A stretch of 64,000 nt of DNA from positions 62,001 through 126,000 of the forward strand of contig NZ_JAQVBV010000008.1 of the NCBI RefSeq assembly GCF_028690125.1. The letters run 5' to 3'. The position numbers and the translations under genes were made by a program. Positions 29,101-37,420 of this stretch are shown in pieces. The DNA is from Bacteroides sp. (lineage in GTDB: Bacteria > Bacteroidota > Bacteroidia > Bacteroidales > Bacteroidaceae). Position 1 is the first letter of the stretch, and the number at the start of each line of letters is the position of its first letter. The notes under the pieces are model-generated. The model ran no database searches and was not told the DNA's origin. It saw only the letters and a list, made by a program, of their open reading frames with translations.

Positions 29101-29320
29101 TATCATATACAAAGAGAAAGGCGTACTTCAAACCCGTCGTCCGGATCGTGTCATGATGAAAGAAGGACAAGTCGTAGTCGTCGATTTCAAGTTTGGAAAA
29201 GAGAATCCTAAATATAATCAGCAAGTAAAAAGCTATATACAGTTACTCGCCAGAATGGGATATAAAAATATAACCGGATATCTATGGTATGTAGACGAAG
29301 AACGAATCGTAAAAGTATAA
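26150..29320 (+). CDS. addA: AddA-type helicase-nuclease (RecB-like UvrD helicase)
   Basis: 1056 residues. Walker A is ASAGSGKT at 9-16, motif Ia AVTFTNKATAEMKERI follows, and Walker B/motif II is IDEFQD with Asp392-Glu393. VGDVKQSIYRWRNGD (motif III) and the C-terminal helicase motif LNLLYVAFTRAGKNL are present. The C-terminal PD-(D/E)XK nuclease has RGRMLHTLFSAIE and VVVVDFKFG with Asp1012 and Lys1014. It pairs with the AddB-like protein at 31845 to form the end-resecting helicase-nuclease that feeds RecA. Unlike the usual adjacent addB-addA pairs, three genes separate the two here, all in one direction. Confidence 0.9.
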   Translation: MSELLVYKASAGSGKTFTLAVEYIKLLILSPRAYRHILAVTFTNKATAEMKERILSQLYGIQTSDKDSEAYLDRIKEETGKTEQEIRKAAEIALGYMLHDYSRFRVETIDSFFQSVMRNLARELELSPNLNIELNNAEVLSDAVNSMIEKLGPTSPVLAWLLDYINERIADDKRWNISDEVKNFGRNIFDEGYIEKGEGLRQRLHRPETIKEYRKQLKALETEILEQMKGFYDQFEGELDSHALNADDLKNGSRGIGSYFRKLNNGILNNDIHNTTVEKCLEDAKNWATKTSPRYADIIALANSSLMQILKDAEKLRPKNNLLLNSCRLSLQHLNKVQLLANIDEEVRQLNHENNRFLLSDTNALLHQLVKDGDSSFVFEKIGTNIRNVMIDEFQDTSRMQWGNFKLLLLEGLSQGADSLIVGDVKQSIYRWRNGDWGILNGLNNHIEHFKVRVKTLATNRRSETSIIRFNNHIFTAAADYLNSIYKQQLEKDCEDLQKAYADVVQESPRTTEKGYVKVSFLEPNEEYDYIEQTLISLGEEVKRLLASGIHLNDITILVRKNKNIPRIANYFDKELHYKIVSDEAFRLNASLAICMMIDALQYLSNENNRIASAQLAITYQNEVLQKGLDINTLLLNPVEDYLPPVFIEKLSELRLMPLYELLEELFSIFKMNRIQQQDAYIFAFFDAVTNYLESNSSELDSFLRHWNDTLSSQTIPSGEVEGIRIFSIHKSKGLEFHTVLLPFCDWKLENETNNQLVWCTPQEAPFNALDILPINYSTQMAESIYGNDYLHERLQLWVDNLNLLYVAFTRAGKNLIIWSKKSQKGTMSELLANTLPIVAFKEGIEWEENFYEQGELCPSEDKKEKTSTNKLTQKPNKLPIHMESMRHDIEFRQSNRSADFIQGIEEDESNDRFINRGRMLHTLFSAIETADDIEPAIERLIFEGVIRDEEKEEMIREVAHKAFSLPEIQEWYSGKWRLFNECAIIYKEKGVLQTRRPDRVMMKEGQVVVVDFKFGKENPKYNQQVKSYIQLLARMGYKNITGYLWYVDEERIVKV

Positions 29321-29329
29321 CGGAAGAAT

Positions 29330-29968
29330 ATGGATCAAGTATATACAATAAAAAAAGTTCCTCTCATAGGAATTGCCCGCCATCGGCTTACCATTGACGG
29401 TGAAGGAGTGACTACTCTTGTAGCATTTCATGGTTGTCCATTACATTGCGAATATTGTCTCAATCCTACTTCTCTGCATCCAGATAGCATTTGGAAAAAA
29501 TATGATTATCTGGAACTTTACAAAGAATTACGCCAAGACGAACTTTACTTCCTTGCCAGTGGTGGTGGGGTTACCTTCGGTGGTGGAGAACCACTATTAC
29601 AAAGTGAATTTATCTATCAGTTCCGCCAGCTTTGTGGTCCTCAATGGAGAATCACAGTAGAAACATCACTCAATGTTCCTTCACATCATTTGGAGCTTCT
29701 TTTACCTGTCATCGATAACTACATTATTGATATCAAAGATACCAATAATGATATTTATCTTCAATACACCCAGAAAGAAAACACCTGTGTTTTTTCCAAT
29801 CTTCGTTATTTAATTGAACATGGGAAAGCGGAACAAATGACTCTCCGTGTTCCGCTTATTCCGTCTTACAATACATTAGAAGACATAGATGCCAGTATTC
29901 AACTTTTAGAAAAAATGGGTATTACCCACTTTGACCGATTTACATATATAACACCTAATAACGAATAA
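29330..29968 (+). CDS. Radical SAM enzyme, glycyl-radical-activase-like
   Basis: 212 residues. The cluster motif CPLHCEYC places Cys36, Cys40 and Cys43 in CX3CX2C, and VTFGGGEPLLQ is the SAM-binding GGE motif. The small size and the opening IARHRLTIDGEGVTTLVAFH resemble pyruvate formate-lyase activases without the extra ferredoxin domain. No glycyl radical enzyme is encoded nearby. It lies 9 nt after addA and 4 nt before the first Cys-motif TonB protein, so co-transcription is likely. Its substrate is unknown; the neighbours are candidates. Confidence 0.8.
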   Translation: MDQVYTIKKVPLIGIARHRLTIDGEGVTTLVAFHGCPLHCEYCLNPTSLHPDSIWKKYDYLELYKELRQDELYFLASGGGVTFGGGEPLLQSEFIYQFRQLCGPQWRITVETSLNVPSHHLELLLPVIDNYIIDIKDTNNDIYLQYTQKENTCVFSNLRYLIEHGKAEQMTLRVPLIPSYNTLEDIDASIQLLEKMGITHFDRFTYITPNNE

Positions 29969-29972
29969 AGCC

Positions 29973-30956
29973 ATGAAACGAGGAAAGCAAACCTGTAAGA
30001 TCTTAAAAGAGATTCGTAGGCAAATAGCCGAAGCCAATGACATTGAGTTCATCACTTCCGAATGCCAGTATCAAGGTGACTGCTTGGGTACCTGCCCTAA
30101 GTGTGAAGCAGAGGTACGTTATCTGGAGCAGCAATTAGAACGAAAACGAATAGCAGGTAAAGCAATCGCTGTTTTAGGAATATCTGCCGGAATACTTACG
30201 ATGGTCCCTGTAAAGGCCGATGCACAACAGGTGAAAGACACAACAATAGAGGAAAAACAACGTATTACAGTTGCTGAGAAAGAGTGCGAATTACCGGGAG
30301 TTATCGAAACAGCGCCCGAATTTCCGGGAGGACAGGCTAAACTGTTAGAGTATATAAAGACAAATCTCCGTTATCCCGACCCTGAATGCTGTATATCAGG
30401 ACGTGTAATTGTGCAATTTAAGGTAATGAAAGACGGTAGCATAGATGAAGTCAAAGTTGCACGGGGACTACATCCATTATTCGATCAGGAAGCATTAAAA
30501 GTAATCAGTGGTATGCCCAAATGGAATCCCGGGAAAATAATGAATCGCCCGGTAAACGTTCTGTATACTATACCAATTACATTTAAATATAAAACGAATG
30601 ATTCAACCAAATTACCAAAGACTCATATATTAGAAACCGGAACAAAGGTATCTACAAAAGATAAGTTTATTAAAGTAAGAGGAAAAGTAGTTGATGTGAA
30701 TGGTAATCCAATGGCAGGTGCAATGGTTTACGGAGATCAAGATAAACAATATGATAATAGTACGGATGCAAAAGGATATTTTGAATTAACAATATCCAGA
30801 GAACATTCATTACTTATCAGTTATATAGGTTATAAAAATCAAAAAATTAAACTAAATAAATACCAATCCCCTTACATTACAATTGTACTTCATGAGGCCG
30901 AAGCTGTAATAATGGGGGAAGTTGTTATTAAAAACGAGGAAAGAAAAATACCATGA
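29973..30956 (+). CDS. TonB-C protein with N-terminal four-Cys motif (TonB domain then CarboxypepD-reg-like)
   Basis: 327 residues. Residues 1-55 form a charged helix and a Cys cluster, C31-x5-C37-x3-C41-x2-C44 (ECQYQGDCLGTCPKCEAEVR), with another Cys at 8. A membrane span follows at about 63-80 (AIAVLGISAGILTMVPV), so the Cys head should be cytosolic. Residues 110-205 are a TonB C-terminal domain (PEFPGGQAKLLEYIKTNLRY; SGRVIVQFKVMKDGSI; HPLFDQEALKVISGMPKWNP). Residues 234-310 are a CarboxypepD-reg-like beta-sandwich. The Cys head may bind zinc or an Fe-S cluster. It overlaps the next paralogue by 4 bp. Confidence 0.75.
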   Translation: MKRGKQTCKILKEIRRQIAEANDIEFITSECQYQGDCLGTCPKCEAEVRYLEQQLERKRIAGKAIAVLGISAGILTMVPVKADAQQVKDTTIEEKQRITVAEKECELPGVIETAPEFPGGQAKLLEYIKTNLRYPDPECCISGRVIVQFKVMKDGSIDEVKVARGLHPLFDQEALKVISGMPKWNPGKIMNRPVNVLYTIPITFKYKTNDSTKLPKTHILETGTKVSTKDKFIKVRGKVVDVNGNPMAGAMVYGDQDKQYDNSTDAKGYFELTISREHSLLISYIGYKNQKIKLNKYQSPYITIVLHEAEAVIMGEVVIKNEERKIP

Positions 30957-31831
30957 AACGAGGAAAGAAAACCTGCAAGATATTAAAAGAGATCCGTCAG
31001 CAAATAGCCGAAGCCAACGACATTGAATTCGTCACTTCCGAATGTCAGTATCAAGGTGACTGCCTGGGTACGTGTCCTAAATGTGAAGCAGAAGTCCGCT
31101 TTCTAGAGCAACAGTTGGAACGCAGAAGAATTACAGGAAAAACCGTTTTTCTAATGGGTATATCGGCTAGTATAATGACTATGAATGCAAGCACTATTTC
31201 CTCGACTCCTTATGTCTCAAACTTAACAAAGCCAGTATCTAATACTGAGATATTTTCTAATTTCCCAGATTCATTAATCACCATAAAAGGAATAGTTGTT
31301 GATGAAAAATATAGACTAATGAACGGTGTGAACATCTATGAAAAGAAAAACCCTTTAAACAAAACCATGACAAATGAAAAGGGATATTTTCAGTTGAAAG
31401 TACCTTCCAAAAGTATTTTAGTTACAGAAGTTACAGGAATGCAAACACAGGAAATCAATGTGGACAAATTAGATTCCATATGTATCCGAATGACTACTGA
31501 TTCTATAGAAATGATCACTGAAGAGGTACTTATGGGAGAAGTCGCGATAAATATGCCTGAATTTCCAGGTGGCCGTGCAGTCTGTATGGATTTTATACGT
31601 AAAAACTTGAAATATCCCAATCTTCATATATCAGGTCGTGTTATTGTTCAATTTACTGTAACGAAAGAAGGAAAAATTGCAAATGCTGAAGTTATACACA
31701 GTCTACATCCTCTTTTCGATAAAGAAGCATTAAGAGTCGTGAATATGATGCCACGTTGGGTCCCGGGAAAACAACTGGGAAAACCAGTTCAAGTAAAGTA
31801 TAAGCTTCCAATCCTTTTTAGTAATAAATAA
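30953..31831 (+). CDS. TonB-C protein with N-terminal four-Cys motif (domain order reversed)
   Basis: 292 residues, paralogous to the preceding gene. Residues 1-60 are almost identical to it, including C31-x5-C37-x3-C41-x2-C44. A membrane span covers about 63-80. The periplasmic part is in the opposite order: CarboxypepD-reg-like at 108-185 (KGIVVDEKYRLMNGVNIYEK; NEKGYFQLKV), then TonB-C at 200-290 (PEFPGGRAVCMDFIRKNLKY; SGRVIVQFTVTKEGKI). The ATG overlaps the previous stop (ATGA), so translation is probably coupled. Duplication followed by domain shuffling is the simplest history. Function unknown. Confidence 0.75.
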   Translation: MKRGKKTCKILKEIRQQIAEANDIEFVTSECQYQGDCLGTCPKCEAEVRFLEQQLERRRITGKTVFLMGISASIMTMNASTISSTPYVSNLTKPVSNTEIFSNFPDSLITIKGIVVDEKYRLMNGVNIYEKKNPLNKTMTNEKGYFQLKVPSKSILVTEVTGMQTQEINVDKLDSICIRMTTDSIEMITEEVLMGEVAINMPEFPGGRAVCMDFIRKNLKYPNLHISGRVIVQFTVTKEGKIANAEVIHSLHPLFDKEALRVVNMMPRWVPGKQLGKPVQVKYKLPILFSNK

Positions 31832-31844
31832 ATAGTAACCATAT

Positions 31845-34715
31845 ATGCAATCATTTCTCCAACTAGTCGCTCACGACCTATACTCTAAAATAGGAAACGA
31901 CCTCTCGCACACAGTACTTGTCTTTCCTAATAAACGTGCAAATCTATTCTTCAACGAATATCTGGCAAGTGAATCCGAACAACCCATTTGGTCACCTGCC
32001 ACAATGAGTATCAGCGACCTGTTTCAGAAAATGTCCGTCCAGAAAGCGGGAGACCCGATTCGTCTGGTCTGTGAACTTTATAAAGTATTCCAGGAAGAAA
32101 CACAAAGCGAAGAGACATTAGATGACTTCTACTTTTGGGGAGAACTACTTATCAGTGATTTCGACGATGTAGATAAAAATTTGGTCGATGCAAATAAATT
32201 ATTTAGTAATCTGCAAGATCTGAAAAATTTGATGGACGACTATGATTTCCTTGATAAAGAACAGGAAGAAGCTATCCAACAATTTTTTCAGAACTTCTCC
32301 ATCGAAAGACGTACTGAACTAAAAGAAAAATTCATTTCCTTATGGGATAAATTAGGGACTATTTACCTAAGATATCGCGAGAATCTGACTGAACTGGGTA
32401 TTGCCTATGAAGGTATGCTTTATCGTAACGTCATCGAGCAACTGGATGCCGACCGACTAATATATGACAAATATATTTTTGTCGGTTTCAACGTACTTAA
32501 CAAAGTCGAGCAGGCACTTTTCCAAAAGCTCAAAAATACCAATAAAGCAATGTTCTATTGGGATTATGATATCTTCTATACCCAACAGATAGCAAAACAT
32601 GAAGCTGGAGAATTTATCAAACGGAATCTCAAAAACTTCCCGAACGAACTACCCGAAAGTTACTTCGATTCCCTGCGGAAACCTAAAAAGATACGTTATA
32701 TCTCCGCCTCTACCGAAAATGCACAAGCACGCTTCCTCCCCGAATGGATACATACCATCTTCTCCAATGAATGTGAGGAAAAAGAAAATGCTGTCGTACT
32801 CTGTAATGAAGCATTGCTTTTACCTGTACTCCATTCTATACCGCAAGAAGTGAAGAATGTAAATATTACCATGGGATTCCCACTAGCACAAACTCCGGTA
32901 TATAGCTTTATCAATGCTGCCATAGAACTACAAACCAATGGTTACCGTTCCGATACCGGACGATTCACGTACGAAGCAGTATCTGCCATACTAAAGCACC
33001 CCTATACCCGCCAGCTCTCCATATATGCCGAACCTTTGGAATGGGAACTGACAAAAACAAACCGCTTCTATCCATTACCATCAGAATTAAAGAAAGACAA
33101 TTTTCTGGCAAACCTCTTCACTCCCCGTAGCGGTATTAAAGACCTATGTAACTACCTCACGGAACTAATCAAGGACATCTCCGTTCTCTACCGTCAGGAA
33201 GGCGAATACAATGACATCTTCAATCAACTCTATCGGGAATCTCTTTTTCAGAGCTACACTAAAATCAACCGCATTTATAGTCTGATAGAGAGTGGTGAAC
33301 TAGAAGTTCGTACCAATACTCTAAAGCGTTTGATAACCAAAGTTCTGACAGCCTCCAATATCCCTTTTCATGGTGAACCCGCTATCGGAATGCAAGTCAT
33401 GGGAGTATTGGAAACACGTAATCTGGATTTCCGCAACCTTGTTATGCTTTCGCTCAACGAAGGACAATTGCCTAAGTCTGGAGGTGAATCTTCTTTTATT
33501 CCCTACAATCTCCGGAAAGCCTTTGGCATGACTACCATCGAACATAAAAATGCAGTGTATGCATACTATTTCTACCGTCTCATTCAGCGCGCAGAAAATA
33601 TTACTTTATTATACAACACTTCATCCGATGGACTAAACCGTGGAGAATGGTCGCGTTTCATGCTGCAATATCTTATTGAAGGGCCTCACGAAATCACAAG
33701 AGAATATCTCGAAGCAGGACAATCTCCCCAAAGCTCGACAGATATTCAAATTGAAAAGACACCTGAAGTATTGAGACGTCTTTATCATACTTATGACAGT
33801 TCTAACCCTCATTCACTTATTCTTTCTCCATCAGCACTAAATACCTATCTCGATTGCCGCCTGAGATTCTATTACCGGTATGTAGTGCGACTAAAAGCCC
33901 CCGAAGAAGTCAGCGCAGAAATTGACTCCGCCCTGTTCGGAACCATCTTTCACCGTTCAGCACAACTTGCCTATACAGATCTTATTACTAATAGTCGAAT
34001 GATACGAAAAGAAGATCTGGAACGACTACTACATGATGATATAAAATTACAGGACTATGTAGATCGTTCATTCAAAGAAGAACTCTTCCAAGTGTCTCTG
34101 AACGAGAAACCTGAATACAATGGCGTACAGCTTATTAACTCTAAAGTAATTGTCTCCTACCTGAAACAATTACTGAGAAACGACCTTCAATATACACCAT
34201 TTGAAATGGTTGCAATGGAACGTAATGTAGAGGAGAAAATGAAAATCGAAACTTCACAAGGACCGTTAACTATCCGTTTGGGAGGAACAATAGACCGCAT
34301 GGATGCCAAAGAAGACACCTTACGCATTGTGGACTATAAAACCGGAGGAAGTCCTAAAATACCTGCCAACATTGAACAACTATTTACACCGTCAGAGTCA
34401 CGTCCCAACTATATCTTCCAGACTTTTCTGTACGCATCCATCATGAGCCGTCAGCAATCACTGAAAGTAGCCCCTGCCCTGCTCTATATCCACCGGGCCG
34501 CTTCCGAAAGTTACTCTCCTGTAATAGAGATGGGAGAACCCCGGAAACCGAAAATTCCCGTTAATAACTTCGCTTTTTTCGAAGATGAATTTCAGGCACG
34601 TCTGCAAGCATTATTAGAAGAAATTTACAATGAAAGAGAACCCTTCACCCAAACAGAAGATACAAAGAAATGCAGCTATTGCGACTTTAAATCAATATGC
34701 AAAAGAGGAACATAA
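31845..34715 (+). CDS. addB: AddB-type nuclease/inactivated helicase subunit
   Basis: 956 residues. The N-terminus VLVFPNKRANLFFNEYLASE matches the AddB/RecC-like helicase half of Bacteroidota AddB. The C-terminal PD-(D/E)XK nuclease has LFGTIFHRSAQLAY, GGTIDRMDA and IVDYKTGG with the catalytic D and K. The four iron-sulphur cysteines of the AddB staple are present: Cys671 (LDCRLRFYYRY) and Cys943, Cys946, Cys952 (KCSYCDFKSICKRGT). It should partner the AddA at 26150. It follows the second Cys-motif protein by 13 nt. Confidence 0.85.
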   Translation: MQSFLQLVAHDLYSKIGNDLSHTVLVFPNKRANLFFNEYLASESEQPIWSPATMSISDLFQKMSVQKAGDPIRLVCELYKVFQEETQSEETLDDFYFWGELLISDFDDVDKNLVDANKLFSNLQDLKNLMDDYDFLDKEQEEAIQQFFQNFSIERRTELKEKFISLWDKLGTIYLRYRENLTELGIAYEGMLYRNVIEQLDADRLIYDKYIFVGFNVLNKVEQALFQKLKNTNKAMFYWDYDIFYTQQIAKHEAGEFIKRNLKNFPNELPESYFDSLRKPKKIRYISASTENAQARFLPEWIHTIFSNECEEKENAVVLCNEALLLPVLHSIPQEVKNVNITMGFPLAQTPVYSFINAAIELQTNGYRSDTGRFTYEAVSAILKHPYTRQLSIYAEPLEWELTKTNRFYPLPSELKKDNFLANLFTPRSGIKDLCNYLTELIKDISVLYRQEGEYNDIFNQLYRESLFQSYTKINRIYSLIESGELEVRTNTLKRLITKVLTASNIPFHGEPAIGMQVMGVLETRNLDFRNLVMLSLNEGQLPKSGGESSFIPYNLRKAFGMTTIEHKNAVYAYYFYRLIQRAENITLLYNTSSDGLNRGEWSRFMLQYLIEGPHEITREYLEAGQSPQSSTDIQIEKTPEVLRRLYHTYDSSNPHSLILSPSALNTYLDCRLRFYYRYVVRLKAPEEVSAEIDSALFGTIFHRSAQLAYTDLITNSRMIRKEDLERLLHDDIKLQDYVDRSFKEELFQVSLNEKPEYNGVQLINSKVIVSYLKQLLRNDLQYTPFEMVAMERNVEEKMKIETSQGPLTIRLGGTIDRMDAKEDTLRIVDYKTGGSPKIPANIEQLFTPSESRPNYIFQTFLYASIMSRQQSLKVAPALLYIHRAASESYSPVIEMGEPRKPKIPVNNFAFFEDEFQARLQALLEEIYNEREPFTQTEDTKKCSYCDFKSICKRGT

Positions 34716-34753
34716 AAAAGTAAAAACATAACAAGTTATTGAGATCTATAATA

Positions 34754-34853
34754 TTTTTTAGACGCAGAAAACACAGATGACGCGGATTTTCAAGGTAAAA
34801 ATAAGAAATATTTTTTTGAATCTACATCATCTGTGTTTTCTGCGTCTAAAAAA
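34754..34853. repeat. 27-bp perfect inverted repeat with 46-nt spacer
   Basis: The arms 34754-34780 and 34827-34853 are exact reverse complements and contain GACGCAGAAAACACAGATGA. They lie between the convergent addB (stop 34715) and the response regulator gene (stop 34857). The A/T runs at the ends would give a U-tract in either direction, so it can terminate both genes. Similar sequences recur between genes in Bacteroides genomes (from memory), so this may be a mobile palindromic unit. Confidence 0.65.
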
Positions 34854-34856
34854 TAC

Positions 34857-35990
34857 CTACCTCTGCAATAAAGGTACCGAGAAACTAAATGTAGACCCTT
34901 CTCCTTGTACTGAAGTAAACCAAAGATCTCCTCCGTTTTTAACCACAAAGTCCTTACAAAGTAACAATCCAAGTCCTGAACCTTCTTCATTATTTGTACC
35001 GAAAGTACTGAAATGTGTATCCGTATGCAACAACTTCTTCTGATTCTCTTCATCAATACCACAACCAGAATCTTTCACGCTAACCACTGCCATACAATCT
35101 TCTTCAGTCAAAGAAACCACGATATTTGTTCCTTCATTACTGAACTTGATAGCATTACTAATCAGATTACGGATGACTGTTTTTATCATATCAATATCAG
35201 CGCGGACTTCCACCCGGTCAGACGAAATATCGAGTACAATCTTAATCTTCTTCAATCCAGCTACCATATTAAATATCTCGCTCACACCTTCTATTACTTC
35301 TACCAAGTTAATGTCTTGATAAACCACTTTCAGCTTGCCAATCTGGCTCTTTGTCCATTTTAACAAATTATCAAGCAGAGAAAACACATCCTCTGTGGTC
35401 TGATTAGCCATTGTCAGCAGTTCGTACATTTCATCACCAATTGTCTGAGTAGGCAGATTCAGAATCAGCATATTCAGCACCATCTTAATTGACCCCATTG
35501 GTGAACGCAAATCATGTGCAATTACAGAATAGAGTTTATCACGTCCCATAATTGTTTTGCGCAATTCTTCTGTTTGTGCAACAATTATCCTTTTAGCAGC
35601 TACCAAAGAAATCTGATGAGATACACGTATAATCAATTCCTCCTTATTAAAGGGCTTCGAAATAAAATCATTACCTCCCACCTGAAATCCCTTTACAATG
35701 TCTGCCGTACTGTTCAGTGCTGTAAGGAAAATAATAGGAATTTCACTCATTATAGAGTCTGCCTTCATTTTTGTAGCGACTTCAAAACCACTCATATCCG
35801 GCATCATTACATCCAATAATACCAAATCCGGATTTTCTTTTTCTACCTGTTCTAAAGCTTGTTGTCCGTTGTTTGCCGTTACGATGTTGAACTTCTCATT
35901 TGTCAAAAGCACTTTCAACAGAAGAACATTCGAAATTACATCATCCACAATAAGAATTTTATATTCGGACGGATTTATTTCCACATTCAT
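34857..35990 (-). CDS. Response regulator fused to histidine kinase
   Basis: 377 residues. An N-terminal receiver domain (10-130) has acidic pair Asp16-Asp17, phospho-acceptor Asp60 (LVLLDVMMP) and Lys112 (SKPF). A HisKA dimerisation helix follows with His159 (SVIAHDLRSPMG), then an HATPase domain with N box NLISNAIKFSNEG, G1 DSGCGIDEENQ and G2 EGSGLGLLLCKDF. No sensor or membrane part is present, so it is cytosolic and takes phosphate or signal from a partner. It is 22 nt downstream of the UDP-glucuronate decarboxylase gene, possibly in one unit. Confidence 0.85.
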   Translation of the reverse strand: MNVEINPSEYKILIVDDVISNVLLLKVLLTNEKFNIVTANNGQQALEQVEKENPDLVLLDVMMPDMSGFEVATKMKADSIMSEIPIIFLTALNSTADIVKGFQVGGNDFISKPFNKEELIIRVSHQISLVAAKRIIVAQTEELRKTIMGRDKLYSVIAHDLRSPMGSIKMVLNMLILNLPTQTIGDEMYELLTMANQTTEDVFSLLDNLLKWTKSQIGKLKVVYQDINLVEVIEGVSEIFNMVAGLKKIKIVLDISSDRVEVRADIDMIKTVIRNLISNAIKFSNEGTNIVVSLTEEDCMAVVSVKDSGCGIDEENQKKLLHTDTHFSTFGTNNEEGSGLGLLLCKDFVVKNGGDLWFTSVQGEGSTFSFSVPLLQR

Positions 35991-36012
35991 ATCTTCAATT
36001 TTTTAGATTACA

Positions 36013-36942
36013 TCAAATTTGTTTAAAATACTCAATCATGTGTAGCAGTCCCTCTTCTAACTCGATTGTGGGTTGCCATCCTAATTTTTCTTTCGCCAAT
36101 GTAATATCCGGCTGGCGCTGTCTCGGGTCATCGTGTGGTAAAGGTTTGAAAATGATTTTCGAATCTGATCCGACTAAATGAATCACTTTCTCTGCTAATT
36201 CGAGCATAGAGTACTCATGTGTGTTCCCAATATTCACAGGACCTGTAAAACCATCTTCGGTATTCATCATTCTCACCATTCCCTCCACCAAATCATCTAT
36301 ATACTGGAAACTACGTGTTTGCTTTCCATCACCATAAATAGTGATATTCTCATTTTTTAATGCTTGTATGATGAAATTAGAAACTACCCGTCCGTCATTT
36401 GGCAACATTCGTGGACCATACGTATTGAATATACGGATAATTTTGACGCGAACACTATTCTGCCGAAAGTAATCCATACATAAAGTCTCTGCACAACGCT
36501 TCCCTTCATCATAACAAGAACGATAACCGATGGGATTCACATTCCCCCAATAGCTCTCAGGTTGCGGATGTATTACTGGATCACCATACACTTCACTTGT
36601 AGAAGCCTGCAAAATTTTAGCATTCATTTTCTTTGCAAGCCCAAGCATATTCAAAGTTCCTATCACAGAAGTCTTAGTCGTCTGAATAGGGTCATATTGA
36701 TAATGTATAGGAGATGCAGGACAAGCCAAATTATAAATTTCATCTACTTCAGCAAAGAAAGGAAAAGTCACATCATGCTCTACCAATCTAAAATGAGGTT
36801 CATTCATTAAATGCTTAATATTGTCCTTCGAACCTGTAAAAAAGTTATCCAGACAAATAATATAGTGACCTTCTTTTATAAGTCGTGTACAAAGATGAGA
36901 GCCTATAAAACCAGCTCCACCACTTACCAATATTCTCTTCAT
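36013..36942 (-). CDS. uxs: UDP-glucuronate decarboxylase (UXS-type SDR)
   Basis: 309 residues, typical of UXS. The NAD-binding motif GGAGFIGS spans 8-15 (Gly8, Gly11, Gly14). [19 protein letters not shown] is the UXS hallmark, and the catalytic Tyr144 and Lys148 sit in RSCYDEGKR. It converts UDP-glucuronate to UDP-xylose in the cytosol for surface polysaccharide synthesis. No glycosyltransferase genes lie beside it, so the acceptor pathway is elsewhere. A well-formed promoter lies upstream. Confidence 0.9.
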   Translation of the reverse strand: MKRILVSGGAGFIGSHLCTRLIKEGHYIICLDNFFTGSKDNIKHLMNEPHFRLVEHDVTFPFFAEVDEIYNLACPASPIHYQYDPIQTTKTSVIGTLNMLGLAKKMNAKILQASTSEVYGDPVIHPQPESYWGNVNPIGYRSCYDEGKRCAETLCMDYFRQNSVRVKIIRIFNTYGPRMLPNDGRVVSNFIIQALKNENITIYGDGKQTRSFQYIDDLVEGMVRMMNTEDGFTGPVNIGNTHEYSMLELAEKVIHLVGSDSKIIFKPLPHDDPRQRQPDITLAKEKLGWQPTIELEEGLLHMIEYFKQI

Positions 36943-36988
36943 TTCTATTTTACTGCTTTTTAAATCTCCTGTTTTGTTTTATTGAATA

Positions 36989-37020
36989 CAAATATAACCA
37001 GTTTACCCCTAATATGCAAA
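36989..37020 (-). promoter_or_regulatory. Bacteroides-type promoter of the UXS gene
   Basis: On the minus strand the -33 box TTTG is at 37020-37017 and the -7 box TATATTTG at 36996-36989, with 20 nt between them. This is the best-formed promoter in the window and predicts a leader of roughly 40 nt. Confidence 0.65.
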
Positions 37021-37108
37021 TTATACAATTAAAAATAGTTGCGATTTTCGAAACGACACTTTTTAATAAAGTATTTATCAATAAAATAAAATATTTATCA
37101 TACAAATT

Positions 37109-37420
37109 ATGATGACAAATGAATTAAACAAGGGACTTATAGACGCGTAAGAGAAAAATTACCACTCAAAGAAAATACTGCCAAATTGCTGATGGATAGT
37201 CTATTTATTGAAAAAGAAGACATTTACAGACGGGTGCGTCGTGAAGTTCCTTTTACTTTTTAAAAAGCCACCCTTATTTTGTGAAAACTAGGTGTATAGT
37301 TAGATAATATTGTAAGAGTTAGCTTCAGTGCCAATGTCGTATTCGATATGAATATTATGAATCTTTATCAAATTTAGAAATAGCAAAAAAGTATATTTCT
37401 ATCTCTCAAACATTGATTTT
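37109..37420 (+). pseudogene. Decayed helix-turn-helix regulator gene
   Basis: After ATGATG at 37109 the frame reads MTNELNKGLIDA and then needs a one-base shift to continue as VREKLPLKENTAKLLMDSLF and IEKEDIYRRVRREVPFTF. The same frame then carries stops inside recognisable text: TF-stop-KATLIL-stop-KLGV-stop-LDNIVRVSFSANVVFDMNIM. The intact family in Bacteroides reads like ...LMD.LYIGKEAVYRRLRGEVPFTF.EA..IS.KLGISLD.I (from memory), an HTH regulator. Three nonsense codons and a frameshift make it dead. Within the 36943-37724 gap the rest, including a 60-codon open frame at 37469, shows nothing recognised. Confidence 0.6.
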
